From: Ceriagrion tenellum | Taxonomy: Eukaryota > Arthropoda > Insecta > Odonata > Coenagrionidae | Direction of reading: 5' to 3' | Length of the DNA: 64,000 nt | NCBI GenBank assembly: GCA_963169105.1 | Contig: OY720633.1 | Span: forward strand, 158,983,780-159,047,779 | Shown: positions 21,650-33,912 of the stretch, piece after piece | Numbering within the stretch: the stretch's first letter is position 1 | Layout of the letters: each line of letters begins with the position of its first letter | Notes under the pieces: generated by a model | What the model saw: the letters and a program-made list of their open reading frames with translations, nothing else | What the model was told of the DNA's origin: nothing | The model's database searches: none | Program-made: the position numbers and the translations under genes

Positions 21650-22899
21650 TAGGTTTAAAGACATTCTTCCTCCCTGATTTGATAAAGCCATCAAATTACT
21701 ATAAGCTGAGTAAGGTTCACGGAGTGGCTTTACTGTTTATTGTAAACACGTGTCTATTGATGCAGCAGTGGTCAGGGGAAATTATGGTGTGTATAGCTTT
21801 TCTTATGGTCACTCTAACATTTGTTGTAAGGAAAGCACTGAATTTTCATTCCAGAATTTCCTTTCATGTGGTAATCATCAACCTTTTTCTATTAGTTAAT
21901 AATATAACCTATATTGATCCCATGCTTACAAATACATTGTGATGCGGACAAGCAAAATAGTACAATGTCGTCAATGAGTTACATTTACAATTCGTTGTCC
22001 ATAAGAAATTACTTGAATTGTACATTAAACTTCTGCTTATGGGAAGCACATTTGTTGAATAACCTATCACTCATCTACTTTGGCCCAGCTGGAGTCTTTT
22101 TCTTGTGGACTGAGAGTTAATTCATGTCATTTTTCCTTGTGGAATATTTGCAAAAATTAGTTAGCACTGAATTTCTGTTTTCCCATATAAACTCTACAGT
22201 ACACACACTATATACACTAGAGAGAGGCAGTAGTTTAAGTTGTTTCGCAGTGGTCGACAGGCTGAGCATGGAGGTTTCCCAGCCATGATTCTCATGACTT
22301 TTTAAATTACAAATATTTAAAGGGAGAGAGGAGGAACCACTGAGAGAAATGCTGTAAGATGAGAATAAAAAGATCCAGAGTACTGGGTAAATAAAACGAA
22401 CTAGGTCTCCAGTTTTTGAGAGACATTTAAATAAAAAACCGGTAGGGATCAATTTAAATAAACTTAACAACTTCAGGCACCACTCCAAGAAAGAATCTTG
22501 TATACAAATATGTATTGAAAAGATGCTTCCTACTTTTACAGGATTTTTTTATTAGTACAACACATTTTGCTGCTTGTCAGGTACAATTGTTTATGTAAAA
22601 TTTATTTGATTGTTGTGATGGTAACCTCACTCTTAAGTAGGGGGGCGGGGTTGGAGAACAAACTAACTTTTGGGATGGAAAGCAGGGGAAAATACATTAA
22701 GGGCTTGTGAGGAGGGAATTTTTTTGGAAAGGAGTAGGTAGGGGTGTGGAAAAATTAAATCATTTCAAAGGTTGCTTGACTTCTAATTAGGGTTGGGGCT
22801 TGTAGAGCTCAGTGCTTATAATCTGTGGTTCAGTGCTTGTGAATTGTGAGGTTAAAAATTGAAATCTGCTCTACTCTGGTGAAAATACTTTATTAAGAA
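21650..22899. other. Intergenic, unassigned open frame on minus strand
   Basis: The longest frame is 22117-22488 (-), 123 codons, beginning MEWCLKLLSLFKLIPTGFLF. It is hydrophobic and Ser-rich and I cannot place it; it may be repeat-derived. G-rich stretches at 22640-22760 carry no recognised element. Confidence 0.3.
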
Positions 22900-25320
22900 A
22901 TGTCGTCAGTTACTAGTGAGATTTGGTACAATTTTTCAGTTCAAAGTGACAATGATAAGTTGGCAATTTGTGATATTTGCGTCAGTTTCATATCCCGCGG
23001 CAAAGCTTAAAAAAAAACTAGCGCTTTATAGAAACACGTAAAACAACATTCACTATAGGCCCGTGAAGCTGCAAAGTTACGGAAGCTTTCTGAAGAAGCC
23101 AATAAAGAAGACAACAATCCTGTTTCTCGGGATGTTGATATTTCACTCCCTAGAACCAGAGCTTGTGAAGATGCATTGGATTCTCGCAGTTATGCAGATG
23201 CCTCACCTTTGTCTACCAGTATTTTGCCTTCGACGGACTCAGTGAGACCAAAAACTGGTCCTACAACATCCACTTCATCTCCTACCACTGCTGAGTCCAT
23301 GATTTCCATAAAACCAATGCCACAAAAGTGCAAAAAATCAGACCAACCCAGCCTTCTACAATACTTAGATAGAAAACAGGCTTTCAAAGCTGGAGATGCA
23401 AAGCGTGAAAAGATAACCAGTTTAATTGTCAGGATGATTGTTAAAGACTGTCAACCTTTATCCTTGGTTGAAGATCAGGGGTTTAAAGAACTTGTTTCTC
23501 ATCTGGAACCTCGTCACACTATGGTTTCATGAAAACATATTGCTAATACAATTATTCTGGACATTTACATTAAACTGTGAGCAGAGTGAAATCTGAACTG
23601 AAGGAGGTTGATTGCATGTGTGCCACAACTGATTTTTGAACGAGCACAGCAAACACTGATTACATGAGCCTGACCTGCCATTATATCAGTGACGGGTGGA
23701 TCTATGGGGGGGGGGCTAAAGGGGCCCCCCATTAGGTCGAATCTTACACAAGAAAGAAATTATCCCCCAAACCCCCCTTCAGCTGGGGGGTATTCCCCTC
23801 TGACCCCCCGGTTTGCCCCTCCCCCCCCCCTGGACCAAACCTAAGATCCGCCACTGATCAGTGACAACCATGAGCTAGTCCATCGGTGTCTTGAAGTTGT
23901 CCCTTACATGGAGATCAACCATACAGCAGACTATGGCAAAAATTTTTACCAAAACAGAGACTGAATGGGAAATAGAAAATAAATTAGTTGCTGTTATTCG
24001 AGATAATCCTCGAACAATGATTGCCGCATTCAATTTGATGAAGTTTGAACATTTTCCATGCATTGCTCATCAACTGTAGACCGTCATTGAATCTGCAATA
24101 CTTAAAAGCCAAAAAATTTCCAATGCAGTAACAACTTGTCGGAGAATATTGGGACACTTCAAGCACTCCACTAATGATACCAAAGCCTTGAAGCATTGTC
24201 AGCAAAAAGTTGGAATTAAAAGTCACACGCTTATACAAGATGAACCATCAAGGTGGAACTCCACATATCTCATGATGACACGCCTTTTAGAACAGAAACC
24301 CGCTTTAATTTTGGTCAGTGCATAGAATAATTTGCCAGCTTAAATGAGTAGTGCTGATTGGAATTATTTACAAAATGTCTATAATATTTTGAAGCCAATT
24401 TATCATGCTCCAATTACCCTAAGCACTTCCACAGCAACAGTAGCAGAAGTGATTCCAATGATAAATGGATTTTAGAATTCATGAAAGAACCTGCAGTTTT
24501 AGGATCTGGACTTCAGGGAATAAAGAATGGCATATGTAGTGAGATGAACAGCAGAAATTCTGATTTTGAAAGTAGCAGTACGTATGCAACCACAACTCTT
24601 CTGGACCCACATTTTAAAGATAGAGTCTTTAAAAAATTGGAAAGTCGTTACAGTGTGAAAGAATTTGAGAAATTGAAACCTTATCACCCAGCGAACCCAA
24701 GGTGAGATCTTAGTAACTGTGTAGTTCAATTCATTCCACTTTATTAGAGCCATAATGTTTTATGGTAATGTGAAGAATGAAAGTATTAACCAATGAATAA
24801 TATTGTAAAGTTTCTCAACATCAAATTTCTTCATTGCAAGTAGAGATATAAGGAGAAGTAGCTGAAATAAATTATTTAGTTAATGTATAGGACTTAAAAT
24901 TATTCAATTGTCAATGACTTTTTGATGTGCATCATAAGTAACTGAAATATTAATTTTTGTTTTAGAAAGTACCAGAACAGACTTCCTACAAAACTTTTAC
25001 AGGATTGTGGGCCTTATATTAAAAACTTGTGAGCAGTCCAGTTGAAGAAACTTCTGTTTCTCTTGACAATGAAGTAGAAGCTTACTTACAAGAAGCTCTT
25101 TTGCCTCCTGACATATCAACTATGGATTACTGGAGAAGCTATAACAAATATCCCAATTTGAAAATTCTAACAAAAAAATTCCTCTGATTCTTCCAGCAAC
25201 AGTATTTTCAGAAAGAGCCTTCAGTACTGCTGGAAATTTGGTTGATAAAAAAGAAATCGATTAGATCCTGAGAGGGTGAAAATGCTGAATTTTCTAAATA
25301 AAAACTTGTAATCTGTTTTA
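22900..25320 (+). mobile_element. Decayed hAT transposon with BED finger
   Basis: An ATG at 22900 starts a BED-finger region (KLAICDIC ... TSALxKHVKQH). The linker at 23176-23532 reads KSDQPSLLQYLDRKQAF ... LIVRMIVKDCQPLSLVEDQGFKELV, the usual ZBED/hAT start. The catalytic-domain pieces include HYISD, then NHELVHRC past an insertion, and RWNSTYLMMTRLL. The dimerisation region at 25060-25310 reads LPPDISTMDYWRSYNKYP and then ERAFSTAGNLVDKK after frame correction. Stops and frameshifts are many. The stretch 24702-24965 has GT...AG borders and may be a retained intron. I could not fix the terminal inverted repeats. Confidence 0.8.
23685..23865. mobile_element. MITE nested in the hAT, with target duplication
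   Basis: ATCAGTGAC occurs at 23685-23693 and again at 23857-23865, flanking a 163-bp G/C-run-rich insert that begins GGGTGGATC and ends GATCCGCCACTG, an imperfect inverted pair. The hAT coding frame resumes exactly across it (HYISD then NHEL). The 8-9 bp duplication and CAGTGGCGGATC-type end suggest a hAT-family MITE. Confidence 0.75.
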
Positions 25321-25589
25321 ATTGAATTTTCAATTTTATTTAAGATAAATTAAACTGATTTAATTTTGAAATTACCCATTCTTTATATTTGTCCTCGAGC
25401 ATGTCCTTAATATCAGTGAGTGTGGACTGTATGACCATTATTCATTTATTATTTACTTTAAGAAATAAAATTCAGCTTCAATTGAATTTAATTAGAGAAT
25501 TCATGAGAAAGGAAGCATTATTTAAAAATAACTTAAAAAGGAAGATTTGAATTTAATGAAAATAGGATAGATAGATAGTTTCTTCACCA

Positions 25590-27650
25590 TAAGAAAACAA
25601 AGATTACATTTGCATAGGTTTCGTCAAGTTCATACAAAATTTAAAAAATAGATCACAACATAAATGAAAGGATTCAAAATACAAAGTTGACAACAAAAAT
25701 TAGTATCAAGATAGAAATTCTTCAATACTATAAAATGCAGTTTTTTACAAAGAAATCTTTTAACATATTTTTGAAATTTTTTCTGGTTATATATTTCTTT
25801 TATTTTCAAAGGAAGTTTATTGAATAGTATTTTTCCTGAGAATTCAGGGGTTTTTTGCAGTAGTGAGGTTCTACAATGATCATTAAATATGCCGAATTTA
25901 CCTCTGGTGTTGTACTTATGGATATCCGTATTTCTAATCAGAGAAATGTTTTTGTAGCATGCATAGAGAATCACATACATGTATATACTGGGAATAGTCG
26001 ATATTTTATGCAGTTGAAAGTATTTCCGGCAAGACTCTCTAGCTTTTAGTTTTAAAATAACCCTCGGAGCTTGTTTTTGAAGGGTGAGTATCTTTTTTAG
26101 ATTTTCTTGGGCTGAGTTTCCCCAACTGACAATGCCATACCTAGCCACAGATTCAAATATACCATGGTATATGGGGATTAGAGTTTCTGAGTGACAGTAA
26201 TTCGCCAGATTTTTTCAAAGAAATATGGATGAGTATAGCTTATTGCAACATTTATTTACATGTAGCTTCCAATTTAACGTATCGTCTATTTCTAGACCTA
26301 AGAAATTTGTATATTCTACCTCGGAAATCAAACAATTTTCTACTTCAACTGATATGCTTGTCTGGTGATCTTTATTACTAAATATCATCAAAACTGCTTT
26401 TCCTATGTTTAGTTGTAGATTGTTTGCAACCAGACATTGGGATACTGAGTTCCATCTCAAGCCATTCCATGTCAATTTCCATCTGAATTGGATTTGGGTG
26501 AGCACCCATTAGGGAGATATCATCCGCATAAAGCACCATGTGACAATCTATCTCTGGACAGTGTATTGCTCTTTCAATATCATTTATGTACACTAAGAAT
26601 AGTAGTGGTCCGAGATTGGACCCTTGTAGAACACCATATTTAATACTTTTCATTGTTGATCGGTAAGAAACATCATCTTTTCCAATAATTTCTACTTTCT
26701 ATTTTCCAAGAAAGATTTGAGCCAGTAATATGCGACTCCTCTGATCCCATAACTTTCTGACTTCTTCAAAAGAGTACTGATTTTCACAGAGTCAAAAGCT
26801 TGTTTTCTATCATTTAAGCCTTTTGCAATTTTAGTTATATAGTTTGCATATGCAGTTTCTATACTTCTATTTTTTGTAAAACCATGTTGTGATTGAGAAA
26901 GAACTTAGTGTTTGGTGAGGAACTTTAAAAGTCTATCTTCCATTAGTTTTTCAAGTATTTTTGAAATGCAGGATATCAATGAGATTGGCATGAAATTTTC
27001 CAATTGATCTTTGGCACCTTTTTTATGGAGTGGAATGACTTTGGTTATTTTTAATTCTTCAGGAAACTGACCAATTAAAAAAGATTTATTTGCTATATTA
27101 GTAATAGGTATGATGAAGGACTCCGGACATAACTTTATAAGATAATTTGATATACCATCATGCCCACTGGACTTTTTGTTCTTTAAATTTATGATAGCCT
27201 TTCTGACTTCACTTTCTGCTGTGGGATTGAGGTAAATAGATTCATTTATGCATTTCAAGCTACATATTTCATCCTTTTGTTCTTTGGTTTCATTTACAAT
27301 TCTTTTGAAAAATGAGTTAAATACATTTGCAATATCTTGAGGGTCACTAATTTCTTTACCACTAATTTTTAGGGAGCTGCAGCTTTTTTTCCAGCTAGTT
27401 TAAAACTTTTTTGGAATTTTCTTTGTTTACCACTAACCACAGTGCTTTAGTTTGATTTGAAGAATTAACAAATATTTTTTTAACATGGTCACTTTTTGCC
27501 TTCCTGATAAGTTTCCTGTAGTCTCCTTTTACTTTATCTTTTATGGCCACTAGATTATTATCAGATTTACTGGCATTGATTCCAGAATTTAGTCTACTTT
27601 TTGCAATCAGGACCTCCTTTGTTATCCAGTTTTTTTTCTATTTGATTTAT
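25590..27650 (-). mobile_element. LINE, reverse transcriptase, 5'-truncated
   Basis: Read on the minus strand from 27650: KIFVNSSNQTKALW, then RT fingers at 27258-26905 (SSGHDGISNYLIKLCPESF, VIPLHKKG), a broken middle, YGVLQGSNLGPLLFLVYIND and VLYADDISLM at 26653-26378. The C-terminal region at 26148-25630 (ARYGIVSWGNSAQENLKKIL, HKYNTRGKFGIF, KYVKRFLCKKLHF) follows. A tetranucleotide tail (ATAGATAG) lies at about 25567-25580. Stops break it. It shares its layout with the other LINEs here but is clearly a different lineage. Confidence 0.8.
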
Positions 27651-28339
27651 TTTTAATAACCACCCTTTTTAATGGAAAGCAAACTGAGGCAAAATGAGGA
27701 TTTGGGATTAGGATTCGAGTTTCGGATTAGATAAAAAAACAGGATTCGGATTCGATCAAATTTTGGATTCGCCCCATCACTACTACTAATAATTTCAATC
27801 TGTTCCGAAGCATCCATCTTTAAGCCTTTTGGGGGAACATGTAAAATTTCTGAGATAAAATCACTTATGTGGTTATTTTCAACACGACGCTAGGGAAGTT
27901 GAGAAGTGGAATCCATATTAATGAAACTTCTGAAGTGTTCTTAGATGTGCATCATGAAATTTTGACCAGTTTGACCTATGTAAGATATATTACATGGTTT
28001 TTTGTGAGGGCAGAGAGAGAGGGAAATCTACTCTTTAAAATTTCTAGCTGCTACAGTGAGTGCTATTTGAAAAACAGTTATACCTTTATTTTCCACACCA
28101 TGATTGTTCATCGTTAGCAATTGTACTTAATAGTTCGTGACAAAGTGTGGCTTGGAACTAAAGGAAATCACAAGGGTAAATCCTTGATTTTACATTGTTT
28201 CTGAATTTTATGTAGTTTTTTTAAATTTTACATAGTACCACATCAGTCCCTATTTGCATAAGAATCTCAAATTTACGTAGAATATTCAACCTTATGGTAA
28301 ATATTTATTTATTAAAACTCCAAAAATAACAACTAGGTT
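27651..28339. other. Intergenic, G/A-rich motif block then nothing recognised
   Basis: At 27705-27780 there are imperfect repeats of GGATTCG, ending in ggattcgccccatcactac, which resembles a hAT terminus. The rest is AT-rich with no supported feature. Confidence 0.35.
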
Positions 28340-31300
28340 AACAACAATAATCAACAGAAAGGAAAAGAATTTTCAAAAAATCAATTTTGTGGCAGACAAG
28401 AAGAGGAGGACACAGTGCGTTTAAGTTGGGAAGAAAAGATGTTGCAGAAGGAGAAAAGGTCAAGGGTAGGGTGACTGCTGGCAAGGGTATTAGAAAATGA
28501 AGGTAGGCGGTAGAAAATGGAATGTTGGGAGGTGGAGAGACGGAATTTGGGTGTGTGAAACAGACTTACATCGTGAGTGGTGCGGGCAGGGTTGCAGAGT
28601 GAAAAACAGGAGAGAAGATGATCAGAGCAGAGGGACCCGTTCATGACAGGGTGTAGGAATTTAAGGTCGGAAATCAGCTGGTGATGGGGGAGATGTGAGA
28701 GACCTAGAGACAAAAGAATTTCAACTAGAGAGCTGTGTCTAAGGGAGGGCTAAAGAGAAAAAAAGAAATTAAGAAATTTCTAAAAAGAAATTAAGAAATT
28801 TCTAAAAAGAAATTAAGAAATTTCTAAAAAGAAATTAAGAAATTTCTAAAAAGAAATTAAGAAATTTCTAAAAAGAAATTAAGAAATTTCTAAAAAGAAA
28901 TTAAGAAATTTCTAAAAAGAAATTAAGAAATTTCTAAAAAGAAATTAAGAAATTTCTAAAAAGAAATTAAGAAATTTCTAAAAAGAAATTAAGAAATTTC
29001 TAAAAAGAAATTAAGGGGGCGGTTGAGTAATTTAAGAGTAGTGGGGGATGCAGTTAACCAGATGGGAGAACAGTACTCAAGGATGGGCAGTACACAACCA
29101 AGAAACATAGATTTAAGGGCAAAAGAGTCAATTTCATTAAGTCTGTATAGAATCCCCACTATGGACATAGCTTTTTTAGAAATTGAAGAAATATGCTCAC
29201 TAAAAAGGAGCTTTTGGTCAAAGGTGACCCCTAAATCATTGAAGGAAATGACAGAAGGTACAGGGTGTTTGGAAAGTTGGTAAGAAGAGGAGATAGTTTT
29301 GCGTTTTAATGTGAAGGATATAACAGCAGATTTACCTGGATTAACATGGAGTAACCATTTTGTGCACCAGCTATCAATTGCATTAAGAGCGGACTGTAAC
29401 CGAAATGAGTCAGCCTTACTGTCCACATTTTTGAACACTTTGCAGTCATCTGCGTATAAGAGAATGTTACAGCCCAAGCGTAAAATGTCATCAACTAGAT
29501 CATCCACGTAGAGTGCAAAGAGAAGAGGGCCGAGAACGCTGCCCTGGGGGACGCTGGAAGAGACAGGGACGATTGCAGAGGAGTGACCATTGATTATCAC
29601 AAGCTGGTGATAGTCATGTAAAAAATGGGAAATAATTGAGAAGAGGGTACCATGAATGTTGTATCAAGATTGAAGTTTGTGCAGGAGGAGGGTGTGATTG
29701 ACGGAGTCAAAAGCCTTAGAAAAGTCAATATAACAAACCTCGAGTTGCGACCCATTTTCAAAGGCAGAGATGGTATGATGGTGCAGAGTAGCTCGATTTG
29801 TATGACAGGAGCCGCCAGGAAGGAAACCATGCTGAAGAGGTGAGATGTAAGGAAGGGTAAAGTGGAGAATGCGATCATGGAGAATACGTTAAAAAATAAT
29901 TGACAAAACCGGTAAGATGGAGATAGGGCGATAGTTTTCAATAAGATCTTTTGGTCTGGGTTTTAACATAGGGTTAACATTGGAGTTTTTCCAGTGCGAC
30001 GGAAAAGTTCCAGATTGGAAAAATCTGTTGAATAAGAGGGAGATGGGGATAAAAAGTGCATCAGACGTTAGACGAAGGAACATTGAGGAAATATCATCAG
30101 AACTGGTAGCTCTGCTAGTGGGTAGATGTGACAAATAGTTGAAAATTTCCTGGGGGAGATGGAAGTAGATGCAAGAGAATGCGTGGAAACCAGGTGAATG
30201 GGGGAGGTCGATATTAGGAGAGGAAGGGGGAAATTGGACGAGAAATAGTTATTGAAGGCCGAGGCCCTGGCTTCTCCTTCATATGACACCCTACCGGCGG
30301 ACCAAGTGAGTGGGATACGAGGTGTTTTTCGTTTGGAATTGATCAGCGACCAGAATCTCTTTGAATTCACCTTGATGTCCCCAGTAATTCATTTTACAAA
30401 GTCCATGTAGTCACAACGAAGAAGGTGTCACGCGTGGCAGCAAAGAACAACAAAGGACTCGCGGGTGCAAGGGTTGGGGTGGGATTTCCAAAGTTTCCAG
30501 GCAGCAAGCTTGTTTTTCAAGGCCCAGGATGCCTCTGATGTGCTCCACAGGGGCTTACTCTTCGACAAGTGACGAGAAGGGACAAGGTCCACGATGGCAG
30601 TGTGGAGAAGGTTGTAAAAGAGTTAGAGTGGGTCTTCCGGTGACCCAAGCTCCAGGAGGTCCCAGGGAAGTAACGAGAGGGACTGATTAATGGCAGGCCA
30701 GTCCGCTTTGTTCCAACAATGGAGGGATCTGGAGGGGGGAGGGGGTAAGAGGCATGGGATTTTGGCATTGTCGAGGGAAGGGGAATGTTAGAGAACACTC
30801 AAGGGATTCGTGGTCAGTTGAGAAAATGTTTCTACCTGCTGCTAAGGAATGCACTTGTTTGGAGGAAACTATGAAATCCAGTGTTGCCGTATCTCTCATG
30901 GGGAAAGAGTTACACTGATGGAGGCCGAGACCGTTCACAAAGTGGTCAAGGAAAAAATCGTCACAATGGTTTGTAGGAGATCCAGATACAGAAGAGGTCC
31001 AATCGATGGACAAATTAAAATCACCAAAAAGTAAAACTTCACCATAAGTGCGTGCACGGAGAACAGAATCGAAACGCCTGCAGAGATGATAAATCACAGT
31101 TAGGCGGGTGGTAGAAACAGCCAATAAAAAGTTTAGTAAAATGGTCACTGTTGGGGCACGAGTTGACGCAAATTTGGGTCCAAATAATTTCACAATTGGT
31201 GTCGAGATCAGCCCTTTGAGTGGCAGGGTAATCAAAACTAATGGCCCATAAAACACCACCACCACGGGAACCACGATCACGACGGAAAATTTGATGAGTG

Positions 31301-31600
31301 GAAGCGAACGCAAGTTCGTCGTCGGAGATCTTATCACAAAGCCATGTTTCAGTTAGGACGATGATGTTGAAGGAGGAAGTTCGGTGATATTGGAAGACAG
31401 CACTGAAATCTTGTTTTGTAGACTTCTGATGTTCTGGTAGTAGGCATTATAGATGGGGCCAGGGTTGACGTGTATATCCCAGGAGAGTAGAACGTAAAAG
31501 CAAATATCAAACATATTGTAGAAGCCACATAAAACACACAGTGCCATCTGCTAGGCAAATAGTGTAACCACATAAACATAACATAATCTCGATTTTGTTT
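28340..31600 (-). mobile_element. Near full-length LINE with endonuclease and RT
   Basis: Minus strand from 31600: an N-terminal peptide with NPGP (31455-31480), YQNIRSLQNKIS, then endonuclease pieces (GGGVL, GDFN context, DFIVSSKQVHSLAAGRNIFS and DHESLECSL). RT pieces are KRFWSLINSKRKTPRIPLTW, NYRPISILPVL, VPQGSVLGPLLFALYVDDL and LLYADDCKVFK (29600-28989). The C-terminal tail is at 28713-28381. Stops and frameshifts separate the parts. A 22-bp minisatellite interrupts the C-terminal region. It is inactive but structurally the most complete LINE here. Confidence 0.85.
28761..29015. repeat. 22-bp minisatellite, about 11.6 near-perfect copies
   Basis: The unit aaaaagaaattaagaaattt-ct repeats head to tail with no variant that I saw. 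Each unit contains AGAAATTTCT, an inverted GAA-TTC pair, and the wider inverted repeat AGAAATT...AATTTCT. It lies inside the C-terminal coding part of the LINE, so it expanded after insertion. Confidence 0.95.
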
Positions 31601-31799
31601 GGTTGCTATGAAAAGAAAAAGCAAAGAAAAAGATCGAGGAATGCTGTAAAATACAAGTGAGGTAAGAGTTATAGAGGATTGTAGGGTAAATTAACGTGAG
31701 TTTGACATAAAGTATGAAGTTTGTGTGATTCATCAGCATTACTGATTTATACCATACACTGGTTTTAAACAAATTGGGGTCAGAAGTGGGATAAATCAT

Positions 31800-33430
31800 G
31801 CTGGTATTACTAAAGGAGCACAGGGACTGTATTCGTCAACAGCAGCAAGAGCTGGATCTGAGATGACTTGGAGATGCTCTCTCACAGCCATCAGGTCGTC
31901 ATCAGCCGACGACAGAGCCAGTCGCTGGTCAATCCACAGCTTCTTAAGTGTTAGCATCTCCGGGCTTTGATGGTGATGCCACAAGAGTAAGCCCACTGAG
32001 AAGAGGACCAAGCCTGCCGACAAGAGGATCTATCCACAACCTTAGGCCAGGAACTTAAGGTGATGAAGGAGTATGTTCATCAGTATGAAAACCTAATCAC
32101 CCAGGCTAAGAATCAGATTGTTGATGCTGTGAAGGCTGGAAATGGGACTACTGCTCCCATGGTGAGTGTACCTGCATCACGTGAATTTAAAGTGCTGCAG
32201 TTTGATGGAATGTCTTCATGGTCGGCCTTTAAACTCCAATTTCAGGCTGTTATGAAAGCTATCAGGTGGACTGAGGGGCCGCTCACATTGGTCCTTCACA
32301 ATCAGGCCTTGACTATAGTAGAGGCCCTCGCCATGAATGTGATGTGAGAGCAGCTGCAGGAGGCATTGGAGTTGAGATATGGTGATCCACACCTGGAGCA
32401 CATGTTTCATACCTAGTTATTATTGTTACAATTAAACAGTAACAAGTAGGCCATTGGCCTGGTGGTAACATTAAAAGCAGCAGAGTAAAAGAATATACCT
32501 TGAAACTACTTCTTTAACCTATTTTTTAAAATACATATTTTTTTTGGGAAGGGCTAAAATATTTTTGCTGGTAGGTCGTTCCAGTCCCGTATGGTCCTGT
32601 TCAAGAAGGAGAAGATTTTACATTTGTCCTTTGTGATTTGCACTTAATCTTGAACTGGTGATCATTTTTTCCCACAAAGTTTGGCCTTATTTTGTCCTTC
32701 ATAAATTCATGCCATGCTTTTTCCTCACTCACTATTTTGTACATCCCAGTTGAAGGACTGTTCAACCAATTGGTGATAACGTACAGCAGTGGACCCTGGA
32801 TATTGAAAAACTGGTTCTGAAAGCATACCAGTCAGTACTTGTTCTTATCGAGGGAAGTATGATACAAGCGTTTGTCAATGGCATCTGTGGCTGGGAACTC
32901 AGGGCTATCATGAGACTTGGGCACTACGAGACATTGAAAGATGCCTTGGTCCAAGCTTTGGAGCTGGAGGCAGTGTGGCAAGACCATTGAGATTACCACA
33001 TCAGGTATGTTGTTGTATTGCCTACACCAACCATCCTCAAGAATACAGACCCAGATGCTCTACCTAAGGGGTCACATTCAGGCAAGTTGCACACAGCAGA
33101 GCACAGAAAGGGAAGATCGATCACAGGAGGGAAGGGTAGTTAGTACTACCACCCAGTAACAACAGGGAAACAAAGAAATGCCAGGATTGTGGGGCAGGAG
33201 CTGGCTTGTTAAAAGAGCCCCGAGAATTTTGATCTCACAAGCTCATGATGATAATAGTCTGATCATTAGAGGTGAGGTCAACGGAACACCATGTAAATTG
33301 ACATTGGAGACAGGGGTCTCTTGCATGGTTGTCAGTTCTCAACCAGAAAATAGTCTCCTTGGGGACAAAGTCAGTAATTACAAGCATATATGGCTTGTAG
33401 TGGCTACCGATCAGATCACTTGCTCTTAGT
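31800..33430 (+). mobile_element. Ty3/Gypsy-like gag and protease remnant
   Basis: Gag-like frames: KEHRDCIRQQQQELDL (31815), then FKVLQFDGMSSWSAFKLQF (32188) with LQEALELRYGDPHLEHMFHT, and after a gap WTLDIEKLVLKAYQSVL and GICGWELRAIMRLGHYETLK (32790-32940). A protease-like stretch at 33262-33345 reads IIRGEVNGTPCKLTLETGVS, where the active site DTGA/DSGA has become ETGV. Pol beyond protease is missing. The gag is interrupted at 32412-32760 by a LINE piece. It might be the same family as the array at 12167, but no shared segment lets me test that. Confidence 0.65.
32412..32760 (-). mobile_element. LINE 3' end inserted in the gag remnant
   Basis: Minus strand: YKIVSEEKAWHEFMKDKIRP then, after a frameshift, SFFLNRTIRDWNDLPAKIF, the classic LINE ORF2 C-terminal motif. 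It ends in a short AAT-rich tail near 32415. The gag frame resumes after it. Confidence 0.7.
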
Positions 33431-33786
33431 CATGAGGATTCAGTACATGTACTGCTGACATGTTGGCATCCTTCCCCGGAGTTCGAGCCATTCTCCGCGG
33501 AAGGTTGTCCAAGCTTTTTCTAAGAACACACAGGTATTTTTGGCCAGAGTTCTGGGGTAGATCAATTAGGTTTTTCCTCGTATTTGGATCTTTTGATATT
33601 CTGATTCTGTTACTTGATCTTAATTCTATCAGTTAACAATTTTCTTATCAAATGGTTCTAATTTTGTTTTTAAAAGCTAAAGAAAGTTGAAGGTTACAAA
33701 TATTCGCGAGCATGCTCTGAAAACAACCGAATGACCTGTGACATCATTTTTGCCTTTTCCATGCAGACTCAAATGTTTTCTCATGC

Positions 33787-33912
33787 TTTGGAATGAAATA
33801 ACTTTGTACTTTTCTACAGGGTTTATTATCCCCTTGAAAATGATGCTATTTCATTGGAACTGGTTGAGGATAATAAACCGTGTGGAAAAGTACAAAGTTA
33901 TTTCATTCCAAA
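33787..33912. repeat. Foldback repeat with arms of about 45 bp
   Basis: The left arm (33787-33832, TTTGGAATGAAATAAC...GTTTATTATCC) and right arm (33868-33912) are inverse copies with two or three mismatches and a loop of about 35 nt. I recall very similar strings as common arthropod repeats, so a foldback MITE is likeliest. Confidence 0.75.

Noticed and set aside
22117..22488. Membrane protein gene on the minus strand
   Set aside because: A hydrophobic frame in AT-rich DNA; no splice or family evidence.
22702..22900. 5' terminal inverted repeat of the hAT
   Set aside because: No segment here is a convincing inverse of any sequence near 25300 or of the hAT-like end at about 27771-27785, so the ends were left undefined.
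27705..27785. hAT terminus ggattcgccccatcactac as the 3' end of the 22900 element, with the LINE nested inside
   Set aside because: Attractive, but the matching left end was not found; it may belong to a different hAT copy.
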